From positions 1 through 18,542 of the forward strand of contig CAJUJN010000083.1 of NCBI GenBank assembly GCA_910586775.1: a stretch of DNA of 18,542 nt. The letters are read 5' to 3'. This DNA comes from an uncultured Acetatifactor sp. (GTDB lineage: Bacteria; Bacillota; Clostridia; Lachnospirales; Lachnospiraceae). A model generated the notes under the pieces. It was not told the DNA's origin. It made no database searches and was given only the letters and a program-made list of their open reading frames with translations. A program made the position numbers and the translations under genes. Below, piece after piece: positions 14,498 through 18,542 of this stretch; within the stretch, counting starts at the first letter, position 1, and each line of letters begins with the position of its first letter.

Positions 14498-15985
14498 CTA
14501 CAGGTGCAGAAATTCTCTCACCACATTCTTCATTTCGTCCACCTCGCACTGCCTGTCGTGCAGCACGGGTGCGGTGCGGATTTCCTCGATAGCATCGGGA
14601 ATCCGGACACCTGAGAGTTTTGACAATCCGTCAACCAGTTCGAAATCCCCCTTCGCATCATGTTCTGCGTCAATGGCATTCATGACGCTTCTGGTAAATT
14701 TATAGGGGCTTGCCGTGGAAGCAATGATTGTCTTAGCCTCGTCCCCCGTCTCTTTTCTGTATTTCTGATACACTGCCGAAGCCACTGCCGTATGAGTATC
14801 AATCACATACCCGCATTCCTCATACAGACGCCCGATTTCCGCTTCTGTCTCCGCCTCCGTAGCGTAATTCCCATAGAAATCAGACAGCGCAGCCTTCATT
14901 TCCTCCGTAATATCGTACCTGCCCTCACCGTTCAGCGCCGCCATCAGCTTTGCAGTCCGCTCCGGCTCATTGCCTGCAATGCGGTAAATCAGACGCTCCA
15001 GATTACTGGAAATCAGTATATCCATTGACGGCGAAGCGGTCAGCACGAATTCCCTGTTCCTGTCATAGGTACCGGTACTGAAAAAGTCGTACAGCACCTT
15101 ATTTTCATTAGAGGCACAAATCAGCTTTCCGATGGGCAGCCCCATGTTTTTTGCATAAAATGCCGCAAGGATATTGCCGAAATTGCCCGTGGGCACCACC
15201 ACGTTTACCTGCTCGCCCTCTGCAATCCTGCCCTCCTTCAGAAGTCTGCCGTAAGCATATACATAGTAGCATATCTGAGGCACCAGGCGGCCGATATTGA
15301 TGGAATTAGCCGAAGAAAACTGATAACCCTTCCCTGCCATTTCCGATGCCAGTTCCTTGTCGGAGAAAAGTTTCTTCACGCCGGTCTGGGCATCGTCAAA
15401 ATTGCCGTGGATTCCCACCACCAGAGTATTTGCCCCCTTCTGGGTAACCATCTGCTTCTCCTGGATGGGGCTTACACCGTTCTTCGGGTAGAATACAATG
15501 ATTCTGGTTCCCTCCACATCCGCAAAGCCAGCCAGGGCAGCTTTCCCCGTATCGCCGGAAGTGGCTGTGAGAATGACTATCTCATTCTTTACACCGTTTT
15601 TCCGTGCAGAAGTTATCATCAAATGAGGTAATATGGACAATGCCATGTCCTTGAATGCAATGGTAGGACCGTGGAACAGCTCCAGGTAATACGCCCCCGC
15701 CGCTTCCGCCATAGGCACTATCTCCTCCGTATCGAATTTGGAATCATATGCTCTGTCGATACAGCCTTTCAGTTCTTCCTCCGTAAAATCCGTCAGATAC
15801 AGCTTCATCACCTCATAAGCCACCTGCCGGTAGTCCATTTCCGCCAGTTCCTTTATATCCTTATCCAGAGCGGGGATATGGTCCGGCACAAACAGCCCTC
15901 CATCCTCCGAAAGTCCTTTTAGAATTGCCTGTGAAGCTTTCACCTGCGCTTCACCGCTCCGTGTACTGTGATAGAATACTTCCAT
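14498..15985 (-). CDS. thrC: Threonine synthase
   Basis: A 495-residue PLP enzyme that converts O-phosphohomoserine to threonine and phosphate. The N-terminus (FYHSTRSGEAQVKASQAILK, then GLSEDGGLFVP) is the threonine-synthase N-terminal domain. HGPTIAFKDMALS holds the PLP lysine, K112. VPTGNFGNILAAFYAK (about 240-255) is the phosphate-binding loop region. Length matches the long (fungal/E. coli-like) class. I chose ATG 15985, preceded by AAGGGAGA; an upstream in-frame Met at 16027 is unnecessary. The leader starts at a good promoter (16166-16194) and contains a dispersed repeat. No T-box or threonine attenuator is recognisable. No other threonine-pathway genes are adjacent. Confidence 0.95.
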   Translation of the reverse strand: MEVFYHSTRSGEAQVKASQAILKGLSEDGGLFVPDHIPALDKDIKELAEMDYRQVAYEVMKLYLTDFTEEELKGCIDRAYDSKFDTEEIVPMAEAAGAYYLELFHGPTIAFKDMALSILPHLMITSARKNGVKNEIVILTATSGDTGKAALAGFADVEGTRIIVFYPKNGVSPIQEKQMVTQKGANTLVVGIHGNFDDAQTGVKKLFSDKELASEMAGKGYQFSSANSINIGRLVPQICYYVYAYGRLLKEGRIAEGEQVNVVVPTGNFGNILAAFYAKNMGLPIGKLICASNENKVLYDFFSTGTYDRNREFVLTASPSMDILISSNLERLIYRIAGNEPERTAKLMAALNGEGRYDITEEMKAALSDFYGNYATEAETEAEIGRLYEECGYVIDTHTAVASAVYQKYRKETGDEAKTIIASTASPYKFTRSVMNAIDAEHDAKGDFELVDGLSKLSGVRIPDAIEEIRTAPVLHDRQCEVDEMKNVVREFLHL

Positions 15986-16051
15986 ACTGTTTTCTCCCTT
16001 CCTCTCCGGAATGTACTTTTTCGGCATACGCTAATCCATTCAGTCATTTCC

Positions 16052-16170
16052 CGTCAGAAATATGCGTTACATCGGAAGCAATCCCTTCGCCTCCGATAAA
16101 AAGTGCGTCCCTTTGTACCGCATTCAACTATGAGAAGCTGCATTTGCTTCCTGTAGTACGGTCCTATTTT
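16052..16170 (-). repeat. Dispersed multi-hairpin repeat, copy 1 (thrC leader)
   Basis: The best-conserved core is 16072-16152. It matches 18371-18450 in the same orientation with 12 mismatches and one gap over 81 positions (about 84%), and weaker similarity continues on both sides. Ends of the core carry GGAAGC-type stems. In this copy the first stem is partly degraded, and the third (GAAGC/GCTTC) is intact. Confidence 0.85.
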
Positions 16171-16194
16171 ACCATCTGCGCCCAAAGTTCGCAA
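16166..16194 (-). promoter_or_regulatory. thrC: Promoter of thrC
   Basis: Minus strand: -35 TTGCGA (16189-16194), 17-base spacer, -10 TAAAAT (16166-16171). Start near 16159, so the dispersed repeat would be the first part of the thrC mRNA leader (about 175 bases). Confidence 0.55.
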
Positions 16195-16215
16195 GTTCTT
16201 CCTTTACCGAAAATT

Positions 16216-16236
16216 TCTTCAAAAAGCCCCGGGCTT
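16216..16236 (-). terminator. Probable terminator after the metallophosphoesterase gene
   Basis: Minus strand AAGCC-CGG-GGCTT (16223-16236 region) followed by TTTTTGAAG. The stem is short but the T-run is appropriate, and it lies about 70 bases past the stop codon. Confidence 0.45.
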
Positions 16237-16303
16237 CAAGCACTTTTCTGTAAATCATTCAGCCCTGACGAGCATATTCAAAATTTTACATACGATTTCG
16301 CCG

Positions 16304-17287
16304 TTAAACACCTGAATTTCCCAGGGCAGCATCTTCTCCAAAAACAGCACGATACCAGAGTCCAAACCCCTTTTCCCACAGCGGAAGCGGAAACGGGCGC
16401 TGTGTCTCCCCTGTCTTCCCGGCATATTCCTCCATATACTGCAAAAAGAGTGAAATGTACTCCTTGCGGGTTTCCAGCTGCTTCATGATCAAACGGCTCC
16501 AGACGGGCACTTCCCGGAATTGAACGCTTTTCCGGAACATGGCAAGGTACCCGTCCATATCGAAAGGAACCCTTTTTTCTTCCAGATTCACCTCGCCCGT
16601 ATCCGTAATCTCAAGCATTGTATATGGTATGCCCTCTTTCACACAGTCCACGGGCAGACCGCAGGCACCCGGATTAATCAGCACTTTTTTGCAATCCTCC
16701 GACATATAATTCCACTGGATATGCGAATGGCCAAAGATATAGATTCCCTCCGGCAATTCGGCAAGCCTCTCCCTGAACTGCCTGTCCGTTTGAAAATAGT
16801 CCCCAATATCCTTCTTTAACTCTTCCGGCGGGACGAACGAGCCTCCGTACCTTTTCAGCAACTTTGACGGGCTCCATTTACGGTGTACGCTGTCCGCTAT
16901 AAAATCGGCGGAGGAATGTGTCATATAGACAGAACGGGCCTGACATTGAAATCGCAGTTGATTTGGAAGCTTTAAGAGAAATTCCAGATTTTCGGGAACG
17001 ATATTTTTATGGCACCAGTAAATAATCTGCCCATTCCCATCCGTCCGGGCAGACTCGTCTTCGGGCATCCTCTCAAAATATGCCTCCTGGTTTCCCCGAA
17101 CCGCATAAAAGGCATACTGCTCCGCAAGCGCCCGCATCCTTGCAATGCAGCCGTCAGGATACGGATTACCGAGACAATAATCCCCCGCAAAGAGAAAAAC
17201 GTCGGTATGGTTCCTTTCCGCATCCTCCACAACAGCATCCAGTGCCGGTAAATTTCCGTGTATATCCGAAATGACCGCATATCTCAT
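16304..17287 (-). CDS. Calcineurin-like metallophosphoesterase
   Basis: A 327-residue protein with the two-metal phosphoesterase fold. Motifs in order: SDIHGNL (D8, H10), AGDYCLG (D36), RGNQE (N66, with Gln where many members have His), YMTHSSAD (H124), FGHSHIQ (H187, H189) and INPGACGLP (205-212). This arrangement matches the YfcE/DevT-type family (phosphodiesterases of unknown physiological substrate). About 90 residues after 235 extend beyond the catalytic core and look helical (VWSRLIMKQLETRKEYISLF). ATG 17287 follows GGAGGAGAG at about 10 bases; an upstream in-frame Met at 17371 would add 28 residues of no family match. No clear promoter was found. No functional partner is adjacent. Confidence 0.88.
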   Translation of the reverse strand: MRYAVISDIHGNLPALDAVVEDAERNHTDVFLFAGDYCLGNPYPDGCIARMRALAEQYAFYAVRGNQEAYFERMPEDESARTDGNGQIIYWCHKNIVPENLEFLLKLPNQLRFQCQARSVYMTHSSADFIADSVHRKWSPSKLLKRYGGSFVPPEELKKDIGDYFQTDRQFRERLAELPEGIYIFGHSHIQWNYMSEDCKKVLINPGACGLPVDCVKEGIPYTMLEITDTGEVNLEEKRVPFDMDGYLAMFRKSVQFREVPVWSRLIMKQLETRKEYISLFLQYMEEYAGKTGETQRPFPLPLWEKGFGLWYRAVFGEDAALGNSGV

Positions 17288-17426
17288 CGCTATGTATCTC
17301 TCCTCCGCTGTAACCTCATTCCTGCCTGCTGACGGCTTCACATCCTGCTTCTTACTTTGACGTATACCCACTTTTCATCATACGGTAACATATTTGCCGT
17401 CATCAGTCAATATGCTTATCACGCTC

Positions 17427-17451
17427 ATGAATATATTCTGAGTATATTCAT
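17427..17451. repeat. Perfect AT-rich hairpin
   Basis: Arms ATGAATATA (17427-17435) and TATATTCAT (17443-17451) are perfectly complementary over 9 bp with a 7-base loop. There is no T-run, so a terminator role is unclear. It lies in the 339-base gap between the metallophosphoesterase and sleB-like genes, which holds no convincing gene. Confidence 0.6.
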
Positions 17452-17453
17452 CT

Positions 17454-17501
17454 GCCGCTTTGTAACAGTTAAGACAGGGCACTGAACTGTTACGCCGCTT
17501 T
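17454..17501. mobile_element. Mini-element-like structure: inverted repeat flanked by 8-bp direct repeats
   Basis: A 32-bp segment (17462-17493) begins GTAACAGTT and ends AACTGTTAC, a perfect 9-bp terminal inverted repeat. It is bracketed immediately on both sides by GCCGCTTT (17454-17461 and 17494-17501), a perfect 8-bp direct repeat like a target-site duplication. It encodes nothing. It could be a very small non-autonomous insertion or a chance or duplicated dyad element. Confidence 0.45.
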
Positions 17502-17626
17502 CCACGCCATGTTACAGATATGCCCATTTGCAAAACATTCACGCCCTCAACGATATCTGCATTTTTTCTCATGTCTGAATATGCAAAAACCTTTTCAAAA
17601 CCTTTCCTATATACAGCGGTTGACTC

Positions 17627-18280
17627 TCATTTAAAAAATTCATGCCCTCCATGCACGAACAGATATGTAAGATTCCTGTCGAACCATTCCACCTTCCGGC
17701 TGTCCGCATATTTCCTGGCTACAAAATACAGCGCGCCCTGAGAAATGTCCTCCCCCATCAGCGCCCGTTCCACTGCGTTCACCGTCTCTTCGCTGACCTT
17801 TACCCTGTAGTAGCTTCCGTTGGATACCGGTGAAAACTGCGATACCCCCTTTTCCTTCTGAAATACCACACCGGCTACCGTATCGGGAAAGGATTCACTG
17901 TTCAGCCGGTTCAGAACCACATTCGCCACCAGAAGCTTTCCGTCCTCGTCCTCATTGCCGGCCTCCGCCTCCACAATTCGCAGCAGCACCTCCAAATCCG
18001 TATCCGAAAGGTCATACATATACTGCTGCTCCACTACAAGAAAGGCGACGGTCCGCTGCCCGGAAACCGCCACATCCGCGATGCCAAGGCCCTTCTCCCC
18101 GTCCTCTTTTACAGCCTCCGCCTTCCCCGTCCACTCGGCTTCCAGTTCCTTAAGCCTCAGTCTCAGACTCTGCACAGGCTCCGAGCAAAGTCCCATTGCA
18201 TCCAGCTCCCTCACACACAGGACACATGCCATCAGTGTGAATGCCAATGATATCAATAGTGCCACTGCCTTTTTATACAT
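17627..18280 (-). CDS. SleB/CwlJ-type cell-wall hydrolase
   Basis: A 217-residue protein with an N-terminal membrane anchor or signal sequence (about 4-23, AVALLISLAFTLMACVLC), a linker with a possible short coiled coil (36-62) and a C-terminal Hydrolase_2 domain (about 93-217). DLEVLLRIVEAEAGNED carries the presumed catalytic glutamate (E105), followed by GKLLVANVVLNR, VSQFSPVSNGSY and ALYFVARK, all typical of SleB. SleB and CwlJ break down cortex peptidoglycan during spore germination, but many clostridia have vegetative paralogues. No peptidoglycan-binding domain precedes the catalytic one, so the germination role is unproven. ATG 18280 has AAAGGA 9 bases upstream; a TTG at 18319 is less likely. 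Confidence 0.88.
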   Translation of the reverse strand: MYKKAVALLISLAFTLMACVLCVRELDAMGLCSEPVQSLRLRLKELEAEWTGKAEAVKEDGEKGLGIADVAVSGQRTVAFLVVEQQYMYDLSDTDLEVLLRIVEAEAGNEDEDGKLLVANVVLNRLNSESFPDTVAGVVFQKEKGVSQFSPVSNGSYYRVKVSEETVNAVERALMGEDISQGALYFVARKYADSRKVEWFDRNLTYLFVHGGHEFFK

Positions 18281-18351
18281 ATTCCCCAGTCCTTTCTTCA
18301 CCGGACGACGACGTTTCAAAAGCCTGTCCGTTATATCAATATATGAAACAA

Positions 18352-18470
18352 GTCCCGAAAATATGTCTTATCGGAAGCAATCTCTTTGCTTCCGGTAAAA
18401 GGCGCGCACTTTGCGCCGCATTCATCTATGGGAAGCTGCACTTGCTTCCTATCGTATGTCTGGTTATCTC
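18352..18470 (-). repeat. Dispersed multi-hairpin repeat, copy 2 (sleB-like gene leader)
   Basis: Core 18371-18450. Three hairpins can be read in a row: GGAAGCAA/TTGCTTCC (18373-18393), GGCGC/GCGCC (18401-18417) and GGAAGC/GCTTCC (18431-18449), each with a 5-7 base loop. It is about 90 bases upstream of the start codon, the same place as copy 1 relative to thrC. Promoter-like boxes beyond it (TTGTAT at 18484-18489, GATAAC at 18463-18468) are weak. Confidence 0.85.
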
Positions 18471-18490
18471 CCCGATGTACCAGATACAAG

Positions 18491-18505
18491 GTAACAGTTC
18501 AGACA
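18491..18505. repeat. Second occurrence of the GTAACAGTT end sequence
   Basis: GTAACAGTTCAGACA here matches GTAACAGTTAAGACA at 17462-17476 at 14 of 15 positions, suggesting a shared element end or protein-binding site. The window stops before any partner arm can be seen. Nothing else was recognised in 18471-18542. Confidence 0.4.
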
Positions 18506-18542
18506 CCCGTTGTTAAAGAACGGCAAAGAGACCAGTTATTGT

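Noticed and set aside
15986..16160. T-box or threonine attenuator in the thrC leader
   Set aside because: I found no AGGGTGG-type T-box sequence, no threonine-rich leader peptide and no terminator/antiterminator pair; the leader is instead the dispersed repeat.
17378..17572. A 64-codon minus-strand frame
   Set aside because: It crosses the hairpins and the repeat-flanked mini-element, and shows no ribosome binding site or recognisable domain.
1..18542. CRISPR array, tRNA, rRNA, transposase or phage genes
   Set aside because: I saw no regularly spaced direct repeats, tRNA-like cloverleaf with CCA/T-loop pattern, or mobile-gene motifs anywhere in the window.

Overview
This window looks like chromosomal DNA of a spore-forming anaerobic Firmicute, most likely a Lachnospiraceae-type Clostridia. 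That rests on SleB- and SpoIID-type cell-wall genes, AGGAGG-type ribosome binding sites, sigma-A-like promoters with TATAAT boxes, and the protein sequence style. It is mostly core genome. I see no phage, CRISPR array, complete insertion sequence, tRNA or rRNA. No novel multi-gene system stands out; the unusual material is in the non-coding DNA.

Layout: (1) 1-445: divergent region between the first codons of a minus-strand gene cut by the window edge (possibly an EF-G-like GTPase) and plus-strand tyrA. (2) 445-1545: tyrA, prephenate dehydrogenase with a C-terminal ACT domain. (3) 1617-1662: long terminator-like hairpin between convergent transcripts. (4) 1775-2633: overlapping pilZ-vanZ pair, minus strand. 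(5) 2877-5479: M18 aminopeptidase then queA, joined by a 1-base stop/start overlap, behind a structured leader. (6) 5689-9371: spoIID-like gene, yihY/brkB and cbiK, tightly spaced on the minus strand. (7) 9387-10217: about 0.8 kb holding a nested inverted repeat in the spoIID leader, a probable structured small RNA with its own promoter and terminator, and a decayed 3' end of a solute-binding-protein gene. (8) 10218-12109: XRE regulator (+) converging on a MATE transporter (-) across a shared bidirectional terminator. (9) 12449-15985: thrC followed by an M24 aminopeptidase P, separated by an imperfect 62-bp tandem duplication. (10) 16304-17287: metallophosphoesterase. (11) 17427-17501: hairpins, one flanked by perfect 8-bp direct repeats. 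(12) 17627-18280: SleB-type cell-wall hydrolase.

How the genes fit together: TyrA and ThrC serve amino-acid synthesis (tyrosine, threonine). Two peptidases (M18 and M24) recycle peptides. QueA modifies tRNA. CbiK inserts cobalt into sirohydrochlorin but has no cobalamin neighbours here. The SpoIID-like protein, YihY and SleB act at the membrane or cell wall.

The strongest non-coding observations are a dispersed multi-hairpin repeat (about 84% identity over 81 bp) found in the same orientation about 90 bp upstream of both thrC and sleB, the small RNA at about 9523-9759, and the repeat-flanked mini-element at 17454-17501. All identities come from reading motifs by eye; no database search was run.
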